This document shows, piece after piece, positions 50,307 to 61,780 of a stretch of DNA of 64,000 nt (position 1 is the first letter of the stretch; the number at the start of each line of letters is the position of its first letter). Below the pieces are notes generated by a model. That model was given only the letters and a program-made list of their open reading frames with translations, was not told where the DNA came from and did not search any database. The position numbers and the translations under genes are program-made. Source of the DNA: Balanoglossus misakiensis (lineage: Eukaryota; Hemichordata); the NCBI GenBank assembly GCA_040954595.2, contig CM082583.2, positions 10,292,001-10,356,000 of the forward strand, in the 5' to 3' direction.

Positions 50307-51812
50307 ACCCTGAATTTTACTGTCTTCCGATGACGTCGAAATGTCACTGTCATATCCAGTTTACACTTCATCAGGTTTATCCCATTAGTAATTATACATG
50401 CCATCAATTATGTGCGTCTTTGTTGCGTAATGAACGACAAGAATATACTCTCCAGATGTTTGTGCTGGTAGCATTGTATCAGACATCCACCTAATAAATA
50501 TGTATTTTTTAAACAGTTTTATAACTCTGCTTTCCACCGGCATATTCCTTTAGTATTTTCGATTCTTGCAAATTTGGTGTCCTTAATGAAACTGGTATAT
50601 ATCACTAGCGATGTCCCTGTTGGTGACATCATAGTTTTTTGAAATGCTGATAAATTTATTCAGCACATTTCACAGCACTATTGAGTGAACCCAAGCTGTG
50701 AACACAGGTAGATGTGTCAAACGCAAGTTCACAGATAACCCTGTCAATTTTAGTTACGCACGTGGGTAATTAAATATCCGAGGTGTGAACTTGCCCGCAT
50801 AGTGCGTTGAAGTTTTCGCACTCTCATAGTGTTAAAATTTCCACTTTCCCTGAAAAACATGACGTCACTTTCTGTGGATAAGAACTTCAACGTACTATAT
50901 GCGGGCAAGTTCACGACAGAAATATGGTTTCAGAGCTCGGCTGTTTTCGTCGCGTTCGTCAAGAGGGGTACACACATTCGTCATGACCTCGAAACCGACA
51001 TCCACGTCTGACTGGTTCAGTGGTCATACAGCGGGTCCAATTGGTAATATGTGTGTCACGTTTCAGTGAGCACGGCAAAACGGGGCATGTGAGACATGTA
51101 AATACGGACCCCGAACAATATAGACGCAGTCAGCCACCTTGCGAAAAATGACCCCGAAACCTTGCACCAAAGCCGATATACATCTTTTAAACCAGTGTGA
51201 CTTCTGGGCATTCTCTCATTCGCAGTCGTTTGCTTGGTACACACGGCATTTCGTTGCTTACAGCCATTCGTCCGAGGAATGGACCCGATATCAGAAAAAC
51301 ACAGCTCTTGAATAGTTTGGATTGGAGTCTGTAAATAGAGACGTGTTGGCACAGCTAAGTCTGACTGTAAAAGTGACCCTTGACTGCGGGACAAACAAAC
51401 ATTGTGAGCTGAACGATAAATAGAAAAGCGATATACTGATATCACACCTCCACCAACTTTTAATGAAGTAAATGTTCGATCGATTGACCTTTGAAAGGAA
51501 CCCCGTGTCTCTGTTGTGGAGCGCGTCCAGGCGTTGGCTTGACAACAAGCATATGTAACGTGCGCGCATGCCTTATTCCTTCACGTCGAGTTGTCGCCGT
51601 GTTTCTTAAGTTACCTTTCGGATTGTTGTTGAAAACAGAAAGTCAGGTGGGCGGAAAAAGAGTGGTAACTAAACCGACATGGGAAGTTGGTTGGATGTCT
51701 GCGGTGAGTCGAATATGTCGTGCGTATTTGCGTCCATAAACGTCGATTACTAACGGATGGCCGGGGATTGTGCGCAATACTTTGGCTGTGCGATAAAGGC
51801 TGTAACGGGATA
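50307..51812. other. Divergent gap: 5' sides of Amt copy 4 and the intronless ORF
   Basis: About 1.5 kb separates two diverging genes, so promoters for both are expected here. The clearest structure is an inverted repeat of about 31 bases at 50785-50814 and 50883-50914. No additional gene is supported. Confidence 0.5.
50785..50914. repeat. Inverted repeat between divergent genes
   Basis: The left arm GTGAACTTGCCCGCATAG (50785 on) continues to CGTTGAAGTT. The right arm at 50883-50914 is its reverse complement apart from a 2-base indel and one mismatch. The spacer is 68 bases and contains ACGTCA. It may be a small foldback element or the arms of a regulatory hairpin. Confidence 0.75.
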
Positions 51813-52388
51813 ATGGCTAAGGTCCAGACCTCTCTAACCGACCGGAGTATGACGCGAGCGGAGAAGACAGCGAAGGATATGAACGAACATTTGGACAAAG
51901 ATTTGGAGAGGCAGAAGACGCTTCTGGACAAGCAGTGCTTCACCCAAGTTTCCCAGATTGACACAAACCGCAAAAAATTCAACTCACGTTCACGCTACTT
52001 CCCGACCCTGTTCAAGGAGATACCAAGCGTTCCTCGGCAGCCCACCGCCCCGGTCAAACAAGTCTACCTGACAGCAGGGCAGGGGGGAGACAAACTTCCA
52101 GCCATCAACGGATTTACGGCGAAAAGTGACGTGGCGACCGGCGGGCAGCACCAACAGGACCGACAGGGCTCCACTTTGCATTTTATAGACACGTACACCT
52201 GGGGGGACTTCCAGGCTGTGCCCAAATCGCTCCCCTCCTACGGCGAGAGGAGGCGACACAAACGGGCAAGGAAGGACCGACTGCCCAAAATCAATCACGG
52301 CAAATACACCGGACAGGACGGACAGATAGCCAACAAACTGCAGTGTTTTCTAGCCATACTGCCCGTGCCGAGAGAGGCAAAGATCTAA
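51813..52388 (+). CDS. Intronless ORF, unknown basic protein (191 aa)
   Basis: The ATG at 51813 is the first in a long open frame, and the predicted protein is 191 residues. I do not recognise the family. It is rich in Lys/Arg, and residues 10-60 look helical and charged (RAEKTAKDMNEHLDKDLERQ), suggesting a coiled coil. A basic cluster, GERRRHKRARKDRLPK, lies near residues 147-162 and could be a nuclear localisation signal. There is no signal peptide or membrane segment. Balanced codon use and GC content like the Amt exons support real coding. It diverges from Amt copy 4 and has AATAAA at 52710. It could also be one exon of a longer gene or a processed copy. Confidence 0.6.
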   Translation: MAKVQTSLTDRSMTRAEKTAKDMNEHLDKDLERQKTLLDKQCFTQVSQIDTNRKKFNSRSRYFPTLFKEIPSVPRQPTAPVKQVYLTAGQGGDKLPAINGFTAKSDVATGGQHQQDRQGSTLHFIDTYTWGDFQAVPKSLPSYGERRRHKRARKDRLPKINHGKYTGQDGQIANKLQCFLAILPVPREAKI

Positions 52389-52709
52389 GTAACCAGGTTT
52401 CGTGCGCACCTGTCTGGAATGCTCGCCCTGTTTATCGATGTCAACACTGGGAGTCTCTGCAAAACGACAAACACCATTGTTTTCGCATTTCGTCGACTCA
52501 AGTGGGCTGCCAGTAAAATGTGATGGACTGATGTGTGATTCGTGAAACCGCCAATGACAGTTCGAGCTCGCCGACTACAAAGTTATTTCAGTTCAGTTAT
52601 TATTTTGATATTATTAAGCTATATCTGCCTGACTTGGTCGTCACCGAAAAGACTGGCATAGGAGCCAAACCTTAGACTCGAACAATTGCGTCGGGTAAAT
52701 GAACAAAGA

Positions 52710-52715
52710 AATAAA
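52710..52715 (+). terminator. Candidate poly(A) signal, intronless ORF
   Basis: AATAAA lies 322 bases after the TAA stop of the 191-residue frame and is followed by CAAGTGTTTATC. Confidence 0.4.
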
Positions 52716-53369
52716 CTCAAGTGTTTATCACAACTAGTCCCATTACAGGGCTCTGTAAGCGACTTGTGTGGAAGACCAAAGGTCAACGGAAATGTATACC
52801 TGCGTTGTATGTTTTATTCATTCACTCACTCAATGGAACATGCATTGCAAATCTGAAATCTCTGCAATTATTTTTTTTGCTATACTTAAGAATTAAAGAG
52901 TTCAATTGAGCTTGATTATTTGGGTTAAGGCGTACTTACGGGTCAAAAAAACTAAACAAAAACTCGTAGCGAATCCCATAGCTACCTATTCAAGTTTAGA
53001 AAGCAATTTATTATAGTTCTGTATTGTCAAGAAGCACTCATGGAATTGTAGGTCAGAACACCGTATACGGAAGATGTCATCTCTCAAGGAGAACTAGAAT
53101 CATGATGGAGTCGGAGATGGGCACCAGAGGGTGATTAATCGTCAACTGTACGTACATGTATTTCTGAAATTCAATCTAGGATGATCGCGTGCGCGCGCAT
53201 GCACGTGTCAGCCCCCTATATGTCGCAGTATGCAATATCCAGGGTCATGGGTATATTTGTCAAAACTTAGGTAAAATTGCAACAACACCAGTAAACCAGA
53301 AAATGGCAGTTAAATACACGATTATTGACACAGTGAGATTATGGTCATTTATTATTTTTTTGATTATCG

Positions 53370-53690
53370 TAGCATATTCTTTGCTATCAAATGACGTCAG
53401 ACGCGCTCAGGCGGCAGTTACGTTCGCATTCAAATTTCCAGATGACGGGCAACTTCAACAACGTGGACTTACGTGGTGCAGACAAAGACTGTGCAGACGA
53501 AATGCAATGAGGCTGATGAGGCAACATACCCGATACATGTTATGTGTTTGGCGGTTCTAAAGTAAAAACATACTCGGAAAAACTTTTACTGGATGCCGAA
53601 ATATTGCTTGCCCGTCATCTGGAAATGACTGCGCCATGGGACACATTGCCAGATCACGTGATTGATAGTAAAGAATTATTATTGCCTTGG
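53370..53690. mobile_element. Possible foldback (MITE-like) element
   Basis: The inner arms are perfect over 18 bases: TTTCCAGATGACGGGCAA at 53435-53452 and its complement at 53608-53625. Outer segments TATTCTTTGCTATCAA (from about 53375) and the complement of AATTCTTTACTATCAA (near 53660-53680) also pair, so the arms extend for about 80 bases with divergence. No coding capacity is seen. Confidence 0.55.
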
Positions 53691-54387
53691 TTACGACAGT
53701 ATGAAGTGATTGTTTTAACGTAATATTTATTGAAATAAATGTCTTTATTGCATGAAATAAACATACCATTTTCAAAAAATTGAAAACGCATAATGTTATT
53801 GAATAGATAGGTGGCTTGAGGAATCTCAAGTTATATCCCTATGGCGGAGGAAAATACTGTGGTATACTAAAGAAGTCGATAATATGCGTTTCCTCTTACC
53901 TTGAAAGATTTGTTAAACGTGTAAACACATACTCTTTGTAATGTCAACTTTTTATGCCTGGGGTAACCTAGGTTTATGCGAATACTCTGATAGATATTAA
54001 TATAATAATAATAAAAGAACATTGCAACAATTACTATCTTATTCGATGAGAGCTGATCTAATAAGGTTAAAATAATTGCTAGATTTAATCACCAACTGGT
54101 CACGGTGATAAGCGCTCGGCATTGGAGGGCATCATGCCGAACATGGATGTCTCAAGCAATAATGGACTCTGTAACCGTGCGGCACGGATGTATGAAGTTA
54201 GATATCATCATGGTAGGTATATTATCACGTGGTGATATTAGTTTGACCATGTGTTCTTCAAGTCAATAGCCCGCGGTATTTAAAAAAATGAGACGAAACG
54301 GGACGGGAAAAGATCGGTGCTCCTGTTGGGTTATGATAGTTTGTAGAAAATGTCACGCGTAGTTATATCGCGGTCGTTGTCCCACAT

Positions 54388-54393
54388 TTTATT
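54388..54393 (-). terminator. Candidate poly(A) signal, Amt copy 5
   Basis: TTTATT on the + strand reads AATAAA on the - strand, about 90 bases after the stop of copy 5. Confidence 0.5.
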
Positions 54394-54481
54394 ACTCTTG
54401 AAAAACATGCAAATACAAGGAATATTCCAATATCCAATTGCCTGAGATTCAGTTTATGTTTCCTGTCTCGAAATTATAGTG

Positions 54482-57295
54482 TCAAAGGTAGGTAGTTTCG
54501 TTCATTTCGTTAAAAATACCTGTATACTCAGTGTTGTTTTCATGGCGGTCGTCTCCAGGTGTTTCCCAGCATGCACCGATCTGTTGGTCGTCGGTTTGAA
54601 CGGAAACCGACACTTGTTTCACTTCCTGTTGCTTCGCCATGTTCGTGTCGCCATATTGGCCAGACGGCGCCGCCTTTATCCGTTGCTTTGATTTGCCGCA
54701 GTTGCACCGGCAAGTGCACACTTCTGCTGAATTCTCCCGTTCCCTTCCTAGAGGCGGATTAAGTTGAGACGGCTCACTGTCGTTGTCGCTGTCAAAACCA
54801 AGATTGTCTTCGCCGCAACGTATCTGTATTGCCGTGGATATTTCGTCTAGCCTCGTGATATTATTGCTTTGTGCGAGTGCCCTCTCTCGTCCCATCTCAT
54901 CGTGTATTGTAAAGACAGGGCGGTGAAAACCGTCATCAGATTCACCCTGTTGCCGACATACAACGCTCCCGTTTGATGTGGCACTTCTGATGTGCACACC
55001 ATCTGCCGTTCTCCGTTGCCCGTTGGGACTGTTGCCTTCCATTGCCTTCACGCCATAGCGTTTATTTTGGAAAACGTTAATCAAAATCTGTTCCGGTCTG
55101 TTAGATTTGGTTTCCGCCGATTTGGCGTAGCGGTGGAAAGTTGTTATTTTCTGGACGGCGTTCTGCCAGGAGCGTCGAGCACGGTGCGTCGTGTCCTTCT
55201 CCACGTCGATGGCGGCGTCCTGCTCATCCGGGTACTTGGCCTCCACCCTGTCCTCGTTCACGACACACCTCTTGATCTTGTCGTATTTGATGCTGCCGAT
55301 GGAGTGTTCAACCAAGTCGGCGCCGAGGATTTCCTGGTCGAGGCTGAGCCTCAATCCGATGGTGTAGTGGATAATGGTCAGCAAGATACTGGCGCTCAGA
55401 GCACACCACGCTGAGATACACACAACTGCCAGAACTTGTATGCCCAGAAGATAAAACGTGCCGGTCTGTTTGTAAAGGGAACAATACATGTACAATGATA
55501 CATTTTGCGGACGTCCGCTTATTAGACAAGAGGCACGTGATCCGGTGCGATTTTGTTGATGTCAACGGCTGTCATTAATGAGTATCTTCTGACATGTATC
55601 TTTGATTCTAACCATTGCGTGTAACTCAAAAGCAAATGAGCGGAAGCGAGTCTTCTTGCGGCAAATGATCGGCACGTTTTGGTGTCAAATCGTTGCAAGA
55701 AATTTTACGATGAAAATGTGTACCTTCGGACCCCCTGCAGAGTCATGGCTTCATTGTTGAAATCGGAATGTTATTCCGAGCCAATTTCAATGATTTGAAA
55801 GGGTTTTATTTTTTCTATTATTTGGAGGTTACTTTCAAAAGTGTACTGTAAGATTTTATTCTTACCGCCGTTAACCCGTCGGGTCCCTTCCCCGGGTCTA
55901 TCTGACGCCCAAATATGCCGCCAGCTACCAGGCTCCATGCTCCGCACATTCCGTGCACCGGAACCACACCGACGGGGTCGTCGATCTTCAACTTGTTCAG
56001 CAGTTCTATGCCCCCGCAGGCGATGCAGCCACCGACCGAGCCGACGACAAAACTCTCCCAGGGATGGGCAGCGGCGCATATTGCTGTGTAAAACGACGGG
56101 GGATAATCAAAGCCGTTAGTGATGTGTGGACTCAAAGATCATCCGTCATACTCGCACTAAAAATTCAAAACCTTCTGCATTGAGAATAAATCATGAGGTT
56201 TCGCTATTCTTGTCTCTCTTTTCGTATATTTGCATGATTTTTATTTCTTTAAAATATCGACATTTTGATTCCCGCGGAACTAAAATAACAAGCGCATCAA
56301 CTGGGCCTTGTAGTGAATCTTGCGTACAACTACGCTGAAATTGAGTGTGGTGAGGGGATCTCCACAGATTCGAGACACAAGCACGAATACATGGGAACAT
56401 TTTATGGACATTCGGCTTTTTTTCAGCTGCCTCCGGTCCAGACATACACGTCACCCAGTAATTGGTTTCATCAGACGAAAAAGTTTCGCCATTTTTTGTA
56501 TATTCTGCAGTTGTTGTGAATTTATGAATCCGAGTCTCCAATGACAATGGGGGAGGGGGGGGGGAATTATATGTACAAACTTTTTTCGTGTTGATATTAA
56601 ACCAAACCAAACTGAGCCTTGTATCTGGAAGAGGACAATATTCAAGTCCAAAGATATTGGCCACGGGTATTACGTATACGATATACCATATCATTACTCA
56701 TAGGTCTGACCTATGAGTAATGATATGACCGTCATATTGTACTTTCTTACAAGAGCCCATGGCTGTTTATGCAGTGAATTGGAGGCGGTATAGTGTTTTC
56801 TTGCGTTGATACACTGGAACACAAATGGTGTGTATTATGTTATGCGTGAGGATGCACGTATACATGTACGACTATGCTCCCTGTGGAATAATAGGACTTC
56901 TTCGTATTTTGAGGCGCAATGTTGGCCGAGAGAAAAAAAATAGTATCTTTTTCGATCTGTGGTTAAGCCAAAATACAACACCGGTGTTGACAGTCTTCAG
57001 AAGGCGCCTTGTTGTTGAGCAGATGAACAGATTGTGCCTGAAAACATGTGAATTATATTCGGTGGTCGTCACGGTGACGTTCGCCAAAAGATGTTAGCCG
57101 AAACCGCCGACGACAGCAAGCAACACAAAGCGCCGTTTCACAAAGCTCCAAATCCGACACTTTTTTTCTAAAAAGTGCAACGGTTAAAAACACTAGCTAC
57201 ATTTCAAAATCTACTAGTATTTCATTTACATACCGGTATTGAATTTGTATTACATTTTTATGAGTTGGAACATGGTTGTCTTATAAGTTAAACAA

Positions 57296-57334
<39 letters not shown>

Positions 57335-60300
57335 CACAAACATGTAATTTTCGTTGGGCAACCTAGTTCATCCAATAAGTGGATGTGTACAGGTTGCTAT
57401 GACAAGAAGAAACAATAATTTAGAACAACGTGACCTGCCATCATACACAGGCAGATGTGGGGGGGGCGGGGTGGGCGAACGCCCGGGGCGAACGCCCCGG
57501 GGGACGCCATTTATTTCGTTTGACATTTCAAATAAATGAAACTGACTGGGCTATTTACTGCCTCTTATTTATCCCCACTTACAAACATTGCTGGTTGCAC
57601 TATTGGGGTGACCTTTCCAGGAACTAAATAATTTTAATCAACATGACGCTACTGACTAACTATTCTACTGAAAACGACTTGATTTAGTCTGTATATACCA
57701 TTTTTTTCCCTTATAAGTATTTTCGCGATGGTAACATGAAATGATTGTAGTTGCGATGGTGACTATAAATTCCTACTGACTCACAACCATTATCAAAAGT
57801 CAAATCGAACATTTCCAGATCTAGAACACGGTGCCCACGCTAATTTCGCCCCAGAAGAAATCATACCTGTTATAGACACGAGAGAACCAAGTATTCCGTT
57901 GATGATGTAGCCGACGTCAAACTTCCTCCTTTTTGTGATGTAACTGCATGGTATAATTGGAATAAAAAGTAACCGTTATGAGCCGTGGGTATCTATCTAT
58001 CCACCAGGCATTCGTTAAACCGCTTTGTTATGTCACATGTAGAGGTATTTAATACATCCGTGAAACAGAGAGAATCCCCACAGACACAATCACAGAAACA
58101 CAAATACTTCTGATCAGTACGACATCGCCGCTGCGTGTAAATGTGATGAATAATGGAACCTCTCGCTGCGGGATAATGGCGCTTCCCGGAATACAGCATT
58201 GGTGATTATGACACCAAATCCCCGTGCTTCCGCGGACGTGACTGCCGCGAACAAAATAAAATTCGTAATCAAAAATACACACCTTAATGTAATGCCAACT
58301 ATTCCACCCGCCATCGATGATAAGATTGTTGATACGGCCGACCTTTTAGGAAAGAAACATGGCGCGAAGTTAGCGGGATTGCCATATTTATTGGACAAAC
58401 AGAGATATTTGTATAGTTTCTCGTAAGCAAAAGCCCCGAGTCACTGCAAAAGTAATCCTGACAGTGAGAACAGCCTTGTTTGTTAATTAGCAACAATTGT
58501 CAAAACAGCTCAGGTCTATAAGCGGTGTCAACGTCTCGCTGGGTTGATACACTTTATATTATGTCTTACCTTGCGGCAAGTTTCCATTTGTTTGATGTTA
58601 TGCCGTTTGTACTCCCGCAGTTAAATCCCAGCCACCCCCACCTGAAACGTAACATAACACGACAGGCGTAAATTGGCGCACATTGAACTGAATTTGATAA
58701 ACTATTAATTTTAAATTGGTCCATTTCCTTGCTACCTTTACTGGTCCGTTAGTGCTTGTTTTGGCACAGTCTGATACAAATGCCATATCGGGGCCGCGTC
58801 GATAAACAGGTATACTTCTAGGTGTAAAATGTGTCATTCTCATTAAAGCGTAATTCCGTGCAATAAGATAATTGATTTCGGTTAAATGGGCATTAGCTTT
58901 TCGCCATGCAGTTGCGTCAGTGCATCCCCCCCCCCCCCCATTTACATTGTCACTCGCGCGGCGTTAAGTGGCCTGAGTATTAACATCTGCAAAAATTCCA
59001 CACATTACTAACATTGAGAACCAATTCTGTCAATCACGCACCTTGACACCCATGTAAGAGTCCCTGTCAAATACTGAAATTGAACCAGATTTGCAGCAAT
59101 CGATAAAACGCGTTTTTGAGCCTCTTATTTTTTTCAGTGTTTCAAACCCTCGGAGTAGGTTTTATTTGTCAGTGAGGCGACACATTCCAGCATTAACAGC
59201 GAATCAATCAAGAAATGCCATCGCTCCAATCTGCTCTGTCAAATCCGCCACAAGAATTCGAAATCTTCAATCGCAGCGATTTTCACGGATTCCGAAAATC
59301 CTGGCCCGTGGATTGGCCATGAATCCTAGAAACGTGTATTTGTGTAAGGTTTCTTCGCGCTCAGCGTATCCTAGTAGAACATTCTTGCTTTTAATTGAAT
59401 ACGTTTCCTAGGATTCATGTATAGTCGTGTCACGGACATCTATTTGTATCACAGTATTGTAAAAATAAAACGTTCTAAGTATAGCAGTATTATTTGCATA
59501 TTACAGGTCACTCCATCAGAAGTACACATATATAATATTTTTTTGTTAGTTAGCATGAGAAAAACACGATTGGTGATTGATGATGAAATCTGAAATCGAT
59601 GTGCATGTCAGAATAAGAGTAAACCAGACTTCAAGTTGGTTATATTGTCTTGATGGAGTCTATGGACTGATTCAAAGGGATCGTGGTGAACGATTGTGTA
59701 TATACGTTTCTGCTGATTTGACAGAGCTCACGACGGCGTATTTTGGGATGGGCAAAGCTCTGCCCTGGCAGTACTGGCTCTATTTTTGAAATATTGTGCC
59801 ATTTTGTCACCGTGTCTCGTCTTGCTTGATTCCCATCAATATTCACAAGCTTCCCCTTTACGTACCATCGGTTCAATATCATAGAACGTCGCCCCCCCCC
59901 CCTCCACTTAATTTCCGGTTATCAAGATAACAACGTTTGAACGTCTCCTCTCTGCTAAAGGCTTCCAAAAGTAATTTCGCTCGTTGCAGACGCCCCTTTC
60001 TAAACCGTAATCTCATTTATTCTGACCCGGAATTACAACAGTACAAAACGCGGCTTATTGCCCTATTTTAAACACCTTGTCAACCTAAAAGAGTAGCTCG
60101 TTTTGTTGTGCCTATAGTATATATCAGTAGTTAAAAAGAGCCCACGCTGGATTTCAGAGTATTCCCGATAAATGCGTCCGTGTGTATATGTAGATCGCAC
60201 TAAAGAACGGTCATCGAACTGCCACAGAAGACGATTTTAGACAACGTGTCATCTCAATTAGCAAGAATCCTTCCTGGGCAAAATATCGTATTGTATGTCC

Positions 60301-61780
60301 ATGAGTTAATTGCCCTGGTTGAGGCAGCTTAAGTTTTCAAAAGGCCTGTGTAGTTGTTTTGCAATCCTGGCTAATGACGACAGAGTAATTGCAAGGTCGT
60401 TGCTCTATACACTGAGCTCACGCTACCGTGGCAGTATCAAACCATCATTTGTTCAACTCGGCGCAACCTTGTCTCGACAAACATGTTTGAAAATCTTGAT
60501 GCGATTTGCGTCTCCGCCGTCACCACCATTATCAATGATTATTGGACATTCGCCCCTCAAACGAATAGCATATACATTATTGAAATCAATAATTTCAAAA
60601 AATCTCTAATAGAAAAGAACACGTATATGTCTGCGATAAGCTCCTTAAGGTTTTCGCGTGAATGGGACAAAACTGGCAATACTGAACGCTTGAGCGACAC
60701 GACAGTCATCGACATGTTTATCACTTGGGCACAATTGTTACCAGGCAACATGGGCGGCTAGTAAAATGAGCTGATTAACGAACAACATCAATAATGAATT
60801 CAGATAGTTCGATGTCACCTGAGACACACGCAACCAACACTGGCGTTAATGTTGAAATACATGGAAGATGATAGGCCGATTAGCTTGTCTATGATTCTCA
60901 GGAGTAAAAACCTCTGATCAGATGCAGTAATGGGGAAAATAAAGTTTGCTTTTTACAACCTGTCAAACGATGGGTAAATGTCTTATTTACGCTAATGCTG
61001 TTAAGTGAACAGTTGACAGACAGACAGACAGACAGACAGGCATGAATATTCATTGCACATATAGGAAGCAATTTTATGTTTCACGTTCAATAATGCATAT
61101 AACTTGAGAAAAAGTGTATCGACGTCTTATAAGACAATAAGTTGAAGCATGATTTAAAACTAACTATTATCGGCGATATTTTTGGTCAACCAGCTTACAT
61201 GTAAGTATCAAAGAGGTTGGTTCTGGTAATACTCACCATAACATAAACATGCCCAAAATTGCATTGGTTGGCGAGCCCATTGGTGGAGGTCTGGTCGACG
61301 AATACCTACGGTGGCGTGGCTTCAGAAACATCGTGGCCACTAGACCCGTCACCCCTCCCGCGATATGCACCGGTCCCCCACCAGCGATATCCAGAACTCC
61401 GAGGGCGTTCAGAAAGCCGTTGTCGGCCCAGACCCAGTGGGAGGGAAAGCTGAAGACGAGGGTGTTCACGAAGGAGAATACGATGTACGCCTCCAGTCGC
61501 GTCCTCTCCACCATCGCCCCGGACACGATGGTGGTGGCCGTGGTGGCGAACGAGGCGTGGAAGACGAAGTCGGAATACTTTCCCATGTCCGTGTCGTTGG
61601 TCTGAAAGAAGAATCCCCCGAAGCCGCAGAATGCATTGGTGCCGCTATCCTTGCCGAAACTAAACGCGTATCCAAACATCCAATAGGTGAACCCTCCGTA
61701 TATAACGTCCACGGCATTCTTCACCATAATATTCACTTCGTTCTTCAGTGTAGCTGTGCCGCTTTCCAGCAGACCAAACC
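54482..61780 (-). CDS. amt: Ammonium transporter, Amt family (copy 5, 5' exon not in window)
   Basis: In gene order the exons are 61780-61237, 58641-58570, 58342-58283, 57943-57867, 56083-55866 and 55465-54482, giving about 650 visible residues in one frame. The first visible exon begins within the conserved GFGLLESG at the acceptor CTACAG, so the N-terminus and first membrane segment come from an upstream exon I could not find before 64000. Pore pairs are kept: DIAGGGPVH and DDPVGVVPVH. Differences from the other copies: TLKNEVN for RKNEVN, GAMVERTRLE for GAMAERTKLE, and an exon 5/6 boundary 11 nt further downstream and in phase 0. The last exon encodes a tail of about 300 residues with LDQEILGADLVEH, then long polar sequence including CTCRCNCGKSKQR. 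It may be intact or 5'-truncated. Confidence 0.87.
56687..56727. repeat. Near-perfect 41-bp palindrome in Amt copy 5 intron
   Basis: CATATCATTACTCATAGGTC at 56687-56706 and its exact reverse complement at 56708-56727 are separated by one base (T). It lies in the intron between exons 4 and 5 of copy 5. Confidence 0.95.
57292..57333 (+). repeat. (AAGC)n microsatellite
   Basis: About nine AAGC units lie in an intron of Amt copy 5. Confidence 0.95.
57456..57515. repeat. GC-rich patch with hairpin
   Basis: A G run at about 57457-57475 is followed by CCCGGGGC (57482-57489), a GAAC loop, and GCCCCGGG (57494-57501), a perfect 8-bp hairpin. It stands out in an AT-rich intron of copy 5. Confidence 0.7.
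58926..58939 (+). repeat. Poly-C run
   Basis: A run of about 14 C lies in the first visible intron of Amt copy 5. Length errors in assembly are likely here. Confidence 0.9.
59318..59419. repeat. Inverted repeat in Amt copy 5 intron
   Basis: CATGAATCCTAGAAACGTGT at 59318 pairs with the segment ending GTTTCCTAGGATTCATG at 59419, with one base inserted and a small difference at the inner end. Arms are about 22 bases and the loop about 55. Confidence 0.75.
61016..61041 (+). repeat. (CAGA)n microsatellite
   Basis: About six CAGA units lie just 3' of the first visible exon of copy 5, within its intron. Confidence 0.9.

Larger units (their letters stand above)
52389..54481. other. Gap before Amt copy 5; contains a foldback
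   Basis: About 2.1 kb contains the 3' flanks of two convergent genes. Apart from a foldback at about 53370-53690 I see no supported gene. Confidence 0.5.

Noticed and set aside
49659-50333. 224-codon + strand frame
   Set aside because: It is the antisense shadow of exon 1 of Amt copy 4.
53189-53560. 123-codon + strand frame in the gap before Amt copy 5
   Set aside because: It crosses the foldback element, has no recognisable domain and has no splice or poly(A) context.
27158-61780. Rh-type (SLC42) ammonia channels instead of Amt
   Set aside because: GFGLLESG, the MVKN motif, the GAMAER segment and the HEE-LGADLVEH tail are Amt-like. I see no Rh-specific motifs.
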